Shown here one piece after another: positions 25,864-34,726 of a stretch of 64,000 bases of DNA. Position numbers and translations under genes: made by a program. Origin of the DNA: Caballeronia temeraria. GTDB taxonomy: Bacteria > Pseudomonadota > Gammaproteobacteria > Burkholderiales > Burkholderiaceae. The first letter of the stretch is position 1; each line of letters starts with the position of its first letter. The stretch lies in NCBI RefSeq assembly GCF_001544795.2, contig NZ_FCOI02000004.1, positions 372,001-436,000 of the forward strand, given 5' to 3'. The notes below the pieces were generated by a model. That model was given only the letters and a program-made list of their open reading frames with translations, made no database searches and had not been told where the DNA came from.

Positions 25864-26465
25864 AGAACACGAATCGGGCGCTCGTCGTGGCGCTGTTGGC
25901 CGCCGGCGTCGTCGTGGCGCTGGCGAGTTGTTCGAGTCCGCCGAATCCGAATCCGCGAGCGGACCGGCCGCTCGAAACCGTGCCGGTCGATGTGCCGCGC
26001 TACATGGGACGCTGGTATGTCATCGCGAATATTCCGTACTTCGCGGAGCGGGATTTCGTCGGCACGCACGTCGAATGGTCGCTGCGCGCGGACGGGAAAA
26101 TCGACGACGTCTTTCACGGCCGCAAGAACGGTTTCGACAACAAGGAAACGACGCATCATTTCGTCGATACCGTGAAGCCCGGCAGCAACGGCGGCGAGTG
26201 GAGCGTGCAGCCTTTCTGGCCGGTTCACGTGACGCAACTCACGCTCTATGTCGATCCGGACTATCGCTACACGATTCTCGGCTATCCGAACAAGAAGCTC
26301 GGCTGGATCTTCTCGCGCGAGCCGTCGATGAGCGATGACGTCTATCGCTCGATGCTCGCGCGCCTCGACGCGATGGGCTACGACACCGCGCGCTTCAGGC
26401 GCGTGCCGCAATCGCCCGAACAGATCGGCCAGCCCGGCTTTCAAAGTCCCGGTCAAAGCGACTGA
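25860..26465 (+). CDS. Lipocalin-family lipoprotein (Blc-like)
   Basis: 201 residues. A lipoprotein signal with lipobox LASC (Cys24) anchors it in the membrane. The lipocalin signature is YMGRWYVIANIPYFAERDFVGTHVEW, followed by eight-strand barrel segments and the C-terminal GYDTARFRRVPQ. Bacterial Blc binds fatty acids or lysophospholipids at the outer membrane, which fits transport or repair of lipids altered by the neighbouring enzymes. It overlaps the upstream methyltransferase stop by 4 bp. Confidence 0.9.
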   Translation: MKNTNRALVVALLAAGVVVALASCSSPPNPNPRADRPLETVPVDVPRYMGRWYVIANIPYFAERDFVGTHVEWSLRADGKIDDVFHGRKNGFDNKETTHHFVDTVKPGSNGGEWSVQPFWPVHVTQLTLYVDPDYRYTILGYPNKKLGWIFSREPSMSDDVYRSMLARLDAMGYDTARFRRVPQSPEQIGQPGFQSPGQSD

Positions 26466-26584
26466 CATTCGCGGCGTGCGTGCATCCGCGCGCGCGTCTG
26501 TCTCGTATCTGTCGAAAGCCGCGAACGAAACAGTCACGTCCACGCGGCGCGAGGAGACCTTTTGGCGCGAGGAGACCGCCCGTC

Positions 26585-27886
26585 ATGGAGTCATCGACAA
26601 AAGAAAGACAGCAGCGCATCGCGGTGATCGGCGCGGGGATTGCCGGTCTCGCGAGCGCGTATCTGCTCTCGCGCGCGCATCGCGTGACGCTGTTCGAAGC
26701 GGCCGATTACCTCGGCGGACATACGCATACCGTCGACGTCACGCTCGATGGCATGACGCATCCCGTCGATACCGGCTTTCTGGTGTTCAACGACCGCACG
26801 TATCCGAATCTCATCGCGCTCTTCGATGAACTCGGCGTCGCCTCGCATCGCAGCGACATGTCGTTTTCCGTTTCGCTCGATGGCGGCCGCTTTGAATGGG
26901 CCGGCACGAATCTCAATACCGTGTTCGCGCAGCGGCGCAATCTGTTTTCGCCGTCGTTCATCGGCATGTTGCGCGATATTCTTCGCTTCAATGCATCGGC
27001 GCACACGCATCTCGAACGTGTGAGCGTGAATCGCTGTTCGGTCGGCGAACTGCTCGCCGAGGGCGGATACGGCGCGCCGTTTCAGCGCCGCTATCTTCTG
27101 CCGATGGCCGCCGCGATCTGGTCGAGCGCCGCGAACGACATCCTGCATTTTCCCGCCGCCACGTTTCTGCGCTTCTGCCTGAATCACGCGCTCTTGCAGG
27201 TGAACGACCGGCCGCCGTGGAGAACCGTCTCGGGCGGCGCGCGCGAGTATGTGCGACGCATCGCGGCCACGCTCGACGACGTGCGCACGCGCGCGCCCGT
27301 GCGACGCATTCGCCGCGACGACGACGGCGTCACCGTCATGACCGACGACGCCGGCCCCGAGCGCTTCGATGCCGTCGTGCTCGCGACGCACGCACCGGCG
27401 AGCCTTCGTCTGCTGGACGACGCTTCCGCCGACGAGCGCGCCTTGCTCGGCGCCGTGCGCTATCAGCGCAATCTCGCGGTGCTGCATACGGATTGCGCGC
27501 TGCTGCCGCGCCGCCGCCGCGTGTGGTCCGCGTGGAATTACATCGGCGCGCGGGCGGGCTTGGCGCGCGATGCCGCCACGCCAGTCTGCGTGAGCTATCT
27601 GCTCAATCAGCTTCAGCCCTTGCCTTTCACGACGCCGGTGATCGTCACGCTCAATCCCGTCGATGAACCCGCGCCCGGCACGCAACTCGGCCGCTACGAA
27701 TACGAGCATCCGCTTCTCGATCTCGCGGCCATCGATGCTCAGGCGCATCTGCCGCGCGTACAGGGCGTGCGCCGCACGTGGCACGCGGGCGCGTGGACCG
27801 GTTACGGCTTTCACGAAGACGGCCTGAAGTCGGCGTTGCGCGTCGCGCGCGATTTCGGCGTGCAACCGGCGTGGGCGAAACCATGA
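26585..27886 (+). CDS. FAD-dependent amine-oxidase-type dehydrogenase
   Basis: 433 residues from ATG 26585. The Rossmann nucleotide-binding motif IAVIGAGIAGLASAYLLSRAH lies at residues 11-31, then the GG doublet region (EAADYLGGHTHTVDV). The C-terminal FAD motif is RTWHAGAWTGYGFHEDGLKSALRVA. This is the flavoprotein found together with DUF1365 and CFA-type genes in many proteobacteria. In Rhodobacter sphaeroides, singlet-oxygen-responsive genes of this type take part in furan fatty acid formation. I infer a fatty-acyl desaturase/oxidase role here. It overlaps the next gene by 4 bp. Confidence 0.87.
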   Translation: MESSTKERQQRIAVIGAGIAGLASAYLLSRAHRVTLFEAADYLGGHTHTVDVTLDGMTHPVDTGFLVFNDRTYPNLIALFDELGVASHRSDMSFSVSLDGGRFEWAGTNLNTVFAQRRNLFSPSFIGMLRDILRFNASAHTHLERVSVNRCSVGELLAEGGYGAPFQRRYLLPMAAAIWSSAANDILHFPAATFLRFCLNHALLQVNDRPPWRTVSGGAREYVRRIAATLDDVRTRAPVRRIRRDDDGVTVMTDDAGPERFDAVVLATHAPASLRLLDDASADERALLGAVRYQRNLAVLHTDCALLPRRRRVWSAWNYIGARAGLARDAATPVCVSYLLNQLQPLPFTTPVIVTLNPVDEPAPGTQLGRYEYEHPLLDLAAIDAQAHLPRVQGVRRTWHAGAWTGYGFHEDGLKSALRVARDFGVQPAWAKP

Positions 27887-28641
27887 GCACGGCGCAATGG
27901 CTGACGGGCCGCGTGATGCACGAGCGGCTGCGCCCCAAGCGGCATCGGTTCGAGTATTCGGTGCGCTACGTCTGTTGCGATGTCGCGCGCCTCGACGCGC
28001 TGCGCTGCGCGTGGTTCGGCATCGACCGTATTCGGCCGCTTGCGCTCTTCAGGCGCGATTACGGCCCGCGCGACGACTGCGATCTCGATCTCTGGATGCG
28101 CGCGTGTCTCGCTGAAGCACGCATTCCCGCCGACGGCGAAATCCATCTGCTGACGATCCCGCGCGTGTTCGGCTATGCGTTCAATCCGGTGAGCTTCTGG
28201 TTCTGCCACGACCGCGCGGGCGCGTTGCGCGCGCTTTACGCGGATGTGCGCAATACCTTCGGCGAGCATCGCGGCTATTTGCTGAGCGCGAAGGATCACG
28301 CACCGATCACCGATGACACCGTGCTCGTCTGCCGCAAGACGCTGCACGTGTCGCCTTTTTGCGATGTCGCCGGCGACTACGCGTTTCGCGTGCGGCGTCG
28401 CGAGGATCGTCTGAGCATCTCGATCGATTATCGCGACCGCGACGGTCTGCTGATCCGCACCGCGATCGGCCTCGCCGCGCGGCCGCTCACCGGCGCGCTC
28501 GCGTTGCGCACGCTGCTTTGTGCGCCGCTCTTCGCCACGGGCGTCCTCATGCGCATTCACTGGCAGGCGCTGCGGCTGTGGATGAAGCGCGTGCCCTTTC
28601 ACGGCAAATATCCACCGAACAGGGAAACGAACGAAACATGA
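27883..28641 (+). CDS. DUF1365 family protein
   Basis: 252 residues. The DUF1365 pattern is evident: GRVMHERLRPKRHRFEYSVRYV at the start, then LLTIPRVFGYAFNPVSFWFCHD and YADVRNTFGEHRGYLL. The family has no settled biochemical role but is almost always encoded between the flavoprotein and a CFA-type methyltransferase, as here, with 4-bp overlaps on both sides. It is probably a structural or catalytic partner of these two in acyl-chain modification. Confidence 0.88.
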   Translation: MSTAQWLTGRVMHERLRPKRHRFEYSVRYVCCDVARLDALRCAWFGIDRIRPLALFRRDYGPRDDCDLDLWMRACLAEARIPADGEIHLLTIPRVFGYAFNPVSFWFCHDRAGALRALYADVRNTFGEHRGYLLSAKDHAPITDDTVLVCRKTLHVSPFCDVAGDYAFRVRRREDRLSISIDYRDRDGLLIRTAIGLAARPLTGALALRTLLCAPLFATGVLMRIHWQALRLWMKRVPFHGKYPPNRETNET

Positions 28642-29855
28642 ACCTGCTGCGATCCTTCTCCGCGACATCGGCGATGCCGCTGTCCGCGCGGATCTTTCTC
28701 GGCCTTCTGCGTCGAATCAGCGTCGGGCATCTGGTGCTCGTCACGCCGGACGGCGGGCGCTGCGTGTTCGGCGATCCGCTCAAGCAGCCGGCCGCGCGTC
28801 TTTTCATCCACGACTGGCGCGCGTGCCGTGCGATTCTGCGCGCGGGCGATATCGGCTTTGCGCAGGCGTATCGGATGCAATGGCTCGACACGTCCGATCC
28901 GTGCGCCCTGCTGCGGCTCGCGCTCCGCAACGAGGCGGCGCTCGCGCGCACCGTCGCGGGCGGCTTCGTCGCGCAGTGCTGGCACAACGTGCGGCATCGG
29001 CTGCGGTTGAACACGCGCGCGGGCAGCCGTCGCAATATCCACGCGCATTACGATATCGGCAACGCGTTCTACGGACTGTGGCTCGATCCGACCTGGACGT
29101 ATTCGAGCGCATGGTTCGACGGCGACGCCGATCTCCCGCTCGAAGCGGCGCAGGATCGCAAGTATCAGCGCATCGTCGATACGCTCGGGCTGACGGCCGG
29201 CATGCGCGTGCTGGAAATCGGCTGCGGCTGGGGCGGCTTCGCGCGGCACGCGGCGCGACTCGGCATACGCGTGCACGGCGTGACGATATCGCCCGCGCAG
29301 CACGCGTTCGCTGTCGAGCGCGTGGCGCGGGAGGGTTTGAGCGGGCTCGTCGATATCGAGCTGCGCGATTATCGCGATCTGCGCGGCCAGTACGACGCGG
29401 TGGTGTCGATCGAAATGTTCGAGGCCGTGGGCGAGCGCTTCTGGCCGATGTATTTCCGCGTGCTGCGCCGCTGTCTTGCGCCGGGCGCGACGGCGCTCGT
29501 GCAGTCGATCACGATCGACGATGCGCACTTTGCCGCGTATCGCGCGTCGAGCGATTTCATCCGCGAGAGCATCTTTCCGGGCGGCATGCTGCCGAGTCCG
29601 GAGCGCTTCACGCGCGCCGCGCGGCGCTCGGGCCTCGATGCACACGCGACGCTCGCGTTCGGCGCGGACTATGCCCGGACGCTGCGATATTGGCGCAATG
29701 CCTTCGAAGCGCGTGTCGATGCCGTTCGTGCGCTGGGTTTCGATGAGAGCTTCGTGCGGATATGGCGGTTGTATCTGGCGTATTGCGAAGCGGGCTTCGA
29801 CGAAGCGCGTACGGATGTCATGCACTTCGTGGTGACGGCGATGACTCACGCTTAA
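28638..29855 (+). CDS. Cyclopropane-fatty-acid-synthase-like methyltransferase (2)
   Basis: 405 residues. Longer than the first paralogue, with the N-terminal lipid-binding extension of true CFA synthases (GGRCVFGDPLKQPAARLFIHDWRACRAIL) and NIHAHYDIGNAFYGLWLDPTWTYSSAWF. The SAM motif is VLEIGCGWGGFARHAA, and IVSIEMFEAVGERFWP-like residues bind the acceptor. It methylates or cyclopropanates unsaturated acyl chains in membrane phospholipid. It is the last gene of the operon; about 170 bp separate it from the T6SS island. Confidence 0.9.
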   Translation: MNLLRSFSATSAMPLSARIFLGLLRRISVGHLVLVTPDGGRCVFGDPLKQPAARLFIHDWRACRAILRAGDIGFAQAYRMQWLDTSDPCALLRLALRNEAALARTVAGGFVAQCWHNVRHRLRLNTRAGSRRNIHAHYDIGNAFYGLWLDPTWTYSSAWFDGDADLPLEAAQDRKYQRIVDTLGLTAGMRVLEIGCGWGGFARHAARLGIRVHGVTISPAQHAFAVERVAREGLSGLVDIELRDYRDLRGQYDAVVSIEMFEAVGERFWPMYFRVLRRCLAPGATALVQSITIDDAHFAAYRASSDFIRESIFPGGMLPSPERFTRAARRSGLDAHATLAFGADYARTLRYWRNAFEARVDAVRALGFDESFVRIWRLYLAYCEAGFDEARTDVMHFVVTAMTHA

Positions 29856-30028
29856 GGAGAAATTCAGTCGGTCGTCCGGCATACGGCGATGGCGCCGGCG
29901 TCGCCCTCGAAATCTGGCAATCGTCAAAAAATGGTCGCTGACTTTATGCAATTAGGAATACAAACGTTCAAATTTGGCTTTGCGTAGGATAAGGTTCAGG
30001 GCTTTCATCTTCTCTCGCCGAGGCCCCC

Positions 30029-33000
30029 TTGTCCAGACGATCCGACTACGAGATCGAGCGCATCAGGCATCTGTCACCGCATCAACACTATTCCCTCGAC
30101 ATGCCGCAAGAGCCCAGTTCGGTTTTCGCGGACATATTCAGCGTCGAAGGCACCCGCGCTATTGGCGAGCCGACGCACATCAGGATTCGCTTCACGCACC
30201 CTTCGCCCGCACTCACGCGCCTCGACTACGTCGGCAAGATGGCGAAGTTCCTTATCCAGCCGCCGCACGACCCGAATCGCAGCCTCGAACCCGAGAAGGC
30301 GCGCGGCATGCACGGCATCGTCACAGGCTTCACGCACCTGAGCACCAACCGCGACGAAAGCAGTTACGAACTCGTCCTGGAATCGCGCCTGGCGTTACTA
30401 AGAAACGCACCGAAGGTCCGCTGGTTCTGGGACAAGAGTTTTGTCGATGTGATCGTCGCGGTTCTGAAAGAGCATGGCTTTGACCAGCTGCGCGCCGATG
30501 TCAAGGTGCAGCTCTATCGCGACTACGCGAAACGCGCCGTGATCGCGCAGTGGGAAGAGGACGATCTGACGTTCATCCAGCGGCTGTGCCGCCGCGCGGG
30601 CATCTGGTTCATCTGCGGCGAGAGCGACACGGTCGTCGATTGCGAGATGATCTATTTCCACGACGACTTCACGCACTACCGGCACGATGACCGCCTGAGC
30701 GCGCCCATGCTGTCCGAAGGCGGAATGAACTCCGACGGCGCCGAGTCGATCTTTTCGCTGGAAACGCACACCCGGTCGATTCCCCGCTCCTACACGGTGC
30801 GCGGCTATAACTATCGCAAAGCGCCGGATGCAATCGAAGCGACGAGCGTCATTCACAACGACAGCACCACCTACGGCGAAAGCTACACCTACGGCCTGCC
30901 CGTGCTCACCAAAGAGGACGCGCAGGCCGAGGCGCTGCTGCGGCAAGAAGAGGCGCTCTCGCAGCAGGTCCAGTATCACGGCACCACCGATATGCTGGAC
31001 GCCATGCCGGGCAACGTGGTGAAGCCGTCGAACCGCGCCCTCGCGGACGCGAAATGGGGCATGGTGATCGTCTGCGCGAAGTTCAGCGCCGCACGCAAGC
31101 AGCCCTTCAAGGTGGAATACAGGGCGATTCCATCCGATCGCCTCTATCGCATGCCCTTGCTGGAGCACACGTGGCCCCGCATGCAAGGCGATATCAGCGC
31201 GGTAATCGCCTCGCCCAATCAATATGCCCAGCCGTTCGTCACGAAGGACGGCGAATATGTCGCCCGCATTCACGCCGACCGCGATACGCGCGTGAAAGGC
31301 ATGGAGAGCTGTCTGCTGCGTCTGGCCAAGCCCTTCGCGGGCTCGCATCGGACCGGCTTTCATTACGGCCTGCATGACGGCACGGAAGTGGGTATCGCGG
31401 GACATCTCGGCAATCCCGAACTCCTGTACGTCGCGCATGTTTTCCATAACTCGCTGAATGACGATCCGAGCGTCGCGACCTCGCAGGGCTTCAACGTCAG
31501 TGCGTTCAGGAACGTGGCGATTGCGGCGCGGGCCAAGCTGTCGCTCTTCGCCAACACGCTCGGGGCCAAGCTGATCGCGGCCAAAGGGCCGGTCGAGATT
31601 CAGGCGCAATCGGATGTGCTGGCGCTGGCCGCGCAGAAGGATGTCATCGTCACCAGCGCGAACGGCGCGGTGCATGTGCGCGCGGACAAGGAACTGGTGC
31701 TCGAATGCGGCGGCGCGTATGTCGAGCTGAAGGACGGCACGATCACGCTGGGCAGCGCCAGTCCGCTGCAACTGAAGCTGCCGGGCATGACCAGGCAGGC
31801 GCCGGAGATCATGCACCTGGCGGGGCCATCGTTCGCGCCGAACGTGGTGCCGTTCAAGACGGCGTGTGATGCGTGGATGCACGGCGATAGTTTCGCCGAC
31901 GCGACCACGCCGGCGGGAGCGAAGATGGTGAATTGGCAGCACTCGCCGTCCCAAGCACCTGCACCGGATGCGCGTGGTCTCCCATCGTCAGGTGATGGAT
32001 TGGACGCCGATCAAAATCCAAAGCAGGAGCCTACACTCCCGGTGACGCCCGATGGTCAGACGCCTGCAGTGATTAAACTTGAATCGCCCTCCTCATGTAG
32101 CTGGAAACTTTCAGCGGCTGAACAAATATGCTCAGGCTGGACGGAAACCGGCGAATATAAGTGGCTAGACGAAAACAAGAATCCTTGGGTAGATGCGAAT
32201 GGGAAAGCCTTTATGGGGGGAGGCAAACTTGACTATGCGTTCCGGCTCAAACTTGATTCCGAAGCTAAATGTTTAACGGCAACGCTTCGCGTGAAGATCG
32301 TACCCGTGGATCTCCTGATCGCAGATTCTTCGGGTAATCCAGTCATCAAAGATGGCCAGACGCAATCTGTGCCGTACGATGCAATTGCTCACTCCACAAT
32401 TCTGAAGCTTGGAGTGAATAAGCCCTACAACGGACTGGTGATTAAACATCGTGAGGATACGAAACTCGATCTGGCCGCGCTTAAAAGCGAAATTGAAGGG
32501 AAATTAAATAGCCACAAGGGAATGCTAATCCTTGATGGCTGCACCAGGGGCGCAGCATGCGGATGGCGTGTAAGAGTGCGATTTGAAGTTCAGCTTGAGA
32601 AGGACATTAACGGCGAGATGGGCGGAGTCTCGGTGGATCCCAAAACGCTTTTGTTCCCCAAAGCTCATCGCGCCACATCAGGAGCATGGGGTGAAGAAGT
32701 CGCGACAACGACAGAAATAGGCGTGGGATATGTAAGCGCACTTCAGACGAGTGTACTTGTGCATGAATGTATGCATCTCTTCGGTGGCCCCGATGAGTAT
32801 TGGCAACGAGGCGGTTTCGTACATAAGCAATACATCACCGGAGAAGAGCTTGATTTCGAAAGAGGGAAAGCAATGTCCGGTGAACTCACCTGGCAAATGT
32901 ACTCGGCTAACGACCTCATGGGCTATGGCGCAAACAGTACAAGTGCAACCGTTCGTCCTTACTATCTTGAGTACGTACGACAGAGCTTTTACGAGATGAC

Positions 33001-33040
33001 AAGAAAGCACTGGAAGATTGGATATGAAGGGGAAGTCTAG
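30029..33040 (+). CDS. vgrG: VgrG (TssI) spike with C-terminal metzincin-like protease domain
   Basis: 1003 residues counted from TTG 30029, which gives the standard Burkholderia VgrG start; ATG 30101 is the fallback. Residues 1-620 are a complete VgrG: gp27-like domain (HLSPHQHYSLD...ADIFSVEG), gp5-OB segment (EYVARIHADRD) and a repeated DUF2345-type needle (VEIQAQSDVLALAAQKDV). After a Pro/Gln linker at about 640-680 comes a ~320-residue extension with H912-E-x-x-H916-x-x-G919-x-x-D922 and a downstream DLMGYG Met-turn (Met964). That is the zinc site of metzincins of the snapalysin type. I infer a spike-borne protease injected into the target periplasm. The extension is lower in GC than the VgrG body. 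Confidence 0.88.
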   Translation: MSRRSDYEIERIRHLSPHQHYSLDMPQEPSSVFADIFSVEGTRAIGEPTHIRIRFTHPSPALTRLDYVGKMAKFLIQPPHDPNRSLEPEKARGMHGIVTGFTHLSTNRDESSYELVLESRLALLRNAPKVRWFWDKSFVDVIVAVLKEHGFDQLRADVKVQLYRDYAKRAVIAQWEEDDLTFIQRLCRRAGIWFICGESDTVVDCEMIYFHDDFTHYRHDDRLSAPMLSEGGMNSDGAESIFSLETHTRSIPRSYTVRGYNYRKAPDAIEATSVIHNDSTTYGESYTYGLPVLTKEDAQAEALLRQEEALSQQVQYHGTTDMLDAMPGNVVKPSNRALADAKWGMVIVCAKFSAARKQPFKVEYRAIPSDRLYRMPLLEHTWPRMQGDISAVIASPNQYAQPFVTKDGEYVARIHADRDTRVKGMESCLLRLAKPFAGSHRTGFHYGLHDGTEVGIAGHLGNPELLYVAHVFHNSLNDDPSVATSQGFNVSAFRNVAIAARAKLSLFANTLGAKLIAAKGPVEIQAQSDVLALAAQKDVIVTSANGAVHVRADKELVLECGGAYVELKDGTITLGSASPLQLKLPGMTRQAPEIMHLAGPSFAPNVVPFKTACDAWMHGDSFADATTPAGAKMVNWQHSPSQAPAPDARGLPSSGDGLDADQNPKQEPTLPVTPDGQTPAVIKLESPSSCSWKLSAAEQICSGWTETGEYKWLDENKNPWVDANGKAFMGGGKLDYAFRLKLDSEAKCLTATLRVKIVPVDLLIADSSGNPVIKDGQTQSVPYDAIAHSTILKLGVNKPYNGLVIKHREDTKLDLAALKSEIEGKLNSHKGMLILDGCTRGAACGWRVRVRFEVQLEKDINGEMGGVSVDPKTLLFPKAHRATSGAWGEEVATTTEIGVGYVSALQTSVLVHECMHLFGGPDEYWQRGGFVHKQYITGEELDFERGKAMSGELTWQMYSANDLMGYGANSTSATVRPYYLEYVRQSFYEMTRKHWKIGYEGEV

Positions 33041-33064
33041 ACCAAGACTTTGACAGGAACTGGA

Positions 33065-34408
33065 ATGAGGAACGTCTCAAAGATAATCAGCATATTAATC
33101 TTGATTTTTATAGGATTGCTTAACATGCCAGCAGCACAGGCGACCGAGACAAAAGAAGCCATTGAAGGCTTCGCAATTAGCGCTCTAGACGGCCATACTT
33201 TTGGTACGAATGGCATCGGCGTTCGTATGAATGGCAAGGTTCGGATCGGAATCTCTCACTCAATAACCGAGGATGAAATTAGTGGCGCAGGAAGCTTCGT
33301 CAATCGATTGTCTCCGGATGATTTAAACGAAGCTCGCAAAATTCATCATCTCTTATGTGAAATCGGGGAGCGAAAAGACAATGCAGGTACGCAACACGTA
33401 GAATCGGCAACTGTTTATTCGGTGACGTGCTTGCATGGAAACGACGAAGTTGATTTTCGTGGTTCGATTGACGACCTTCCTGCCGACCTCCGCGATGCGG
33501 CGTATCGATTTTATCGACGCATGTATAGCACGTATTTGGATGGAGCACGTGCAGACGTTAAGCTCGACATAGTTGTGGACAGCATCGTTCGACAAAAGGC
33601 AGATCTTCTTGTCGCTGTGAAATTCATCAACAGCGGCGACTATGATATTGGCATCAAAACACCAGAAAATTTGCATTTACCTAACGGAATTTGGATCAAT
33701 GCCAAAGGACAAGAGAAGGACGATGAATGGGTAGCCATGCTCTCCGGCTCGAGGCTTCAGAATAAATCAGAATTTCCTAACGAGTGGACGAATATTCCCG
33801 CTCGGAGCGCGATCACGTTCACGATTTTGGTCGTACCAAAAAACAAACTAAAAGCAGGAACCTACAGTTTGACCGCTTCGGTAGTCATGGGCATCAGTTC
33901 GAAAGAATTTCCAGTCAATACGATGGGCTTGGTCGATTTCCACTCCGACTATAAGAACCCCACGAAAGTCACCTTCGACCACGACTACCCCTCAACCCCG
34001 CAGGAGTGGAAGGCGTTCGAAGCGCACAAGGCCAAGGAAGTATCGGCGCTGCCTGCGGGCGCGACCGTCGCCGAGCCCGGCTACTACCGCATGACCTCGG
34101 CATTCGGCACCCGCAGCCCGTTCGTCACCAAACTCGAAGACGGCCAAGCCGCGCCCAAGCTCGACTATGCAAAGTGGGACCAGTGGCAATGGGAAGCCGA
34201 TCTCGCACTGCCGACGATCTGCAAACCAGGCGAAGCGTGCTCGCGTGACGGGCGCTGGGTGCTGCGCACGATGCAGTGGAGTCCGAATCCCGACGACCAG
34301 ACCCACGCGCAGTACGAACGGCGCTTTCAGATCGGCGATCCACTTCCGGCTTTCGAAGTGTCGAACGAAGCCGCCTCGAAACTCTATTGGGAATGGTTGA
34401 GCGCCTGA
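33065..34408 (+). CDS. Exported candidate immunity protein for the VgrG protease
   Basis: 447 residues from ATG 33065, with AGGAA 8 bases upstream; a TTG at 33050 is less likely. A clear signal peptide (IISILILIFIGLLNMPAAQA) sends it to the periplasm, where a T6SS protease would act. The first ~300 residues are low GC, like the effector extension. From about base 33960 the sequence becomes GC-rich and reads AEPGYYRMTSAFGTRSPF...KLYWEWLSA. The gene follows the vgrG stop by 24 bp. No family was recognised; immunity is inferred from export, linkage and matching composition. Confidence 0.7.
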   Translation: MRNVSKIISILILIFIGLLNMPAAQATETKEAIEGFAISALDGHTFGTNGIGVRMNGKVRIGISHSITEDEISGAGSFVNRLSPDDLNEARKIHHLLCEIGERKDNAGTQHVESATVYSVTCLHGNDEVDFRGSIDDLPADLRDAAYRFYRRMYSTYLDGARADVKLDIVVDSIVRQKADLLVAVKFINSGDYDIGIKTPENLHLPNGIWINAKGQEKDDEWVAMLSGSRLQNKSEFPNEWTNIPARSAITFTILVVPKNKLKAGTYSLTASVVMGISSKEFPVNTMGLVDFHSDYKNPTKVTFDHDYPSTPQEWKAFEAHKAKEVSALPAGATVAEPGYYRMTSAFGTRSPFVTKLEDGQAAPKLDYAKWDQWQWEADLALPTICKPGEACSRDGRWVLRTMQWSPNPDDQTHAQYERRFQIGDPLPAFEVSNEAASKLYWEWLSA

Positions 34409-34468
34409 TTCCGACCACACCGGGGGGTATTTCCCCGGCAATCCCGTTCATCGTCGAAGAAAGCAAAC

Positions 34469-34726
34469 ATGAAACAGCCTGTCCGCAAAGGCGATCCCAC
34501 CTCGCACGGCGGCGTCGTCAAGACCGCCTCATCCTCGTTCGACATCGACGGGCGCAATGTCGCGTTGCTGCATGACATCGTCACCTGTCCCATGCACGGC
34601 GACAACCCGATCATCGAATGCGGTGACGGCTACGAAGAGCACGGCCGCAAGCTCGTCGCGAACGGCTGCCGCACGCAATGCGGCAGCGCCGTCAAAGCCA
34701 CGGCGACGGGCATGGACATCGCATGA
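34469..34726 (+). CDS. PAAR-domain spike tip protein
   Basis: 85 residues forming a single PAAR-type repeat unit. It begins KQPVRKGDPTSHGGVVKTAS, continues FDIDGRNVALLHDIVTCPMHGDNPIIECG and ends NGCRTQCGSAVKATATGM. Conserved Cys and His residues should bind the zinc at the cone tip. It caps the VgrG trimer. Its stop overlaps the start of the next gene (ATGA). Confidence 0.88.
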   Translation: MKQPVRKGDPTSHGGVVKTASSSFDIDGRNVALLHDIVTCPMHGDNPIIECGDGYEEHGRKLVANGCRTQCGSAVKATATGMDIA

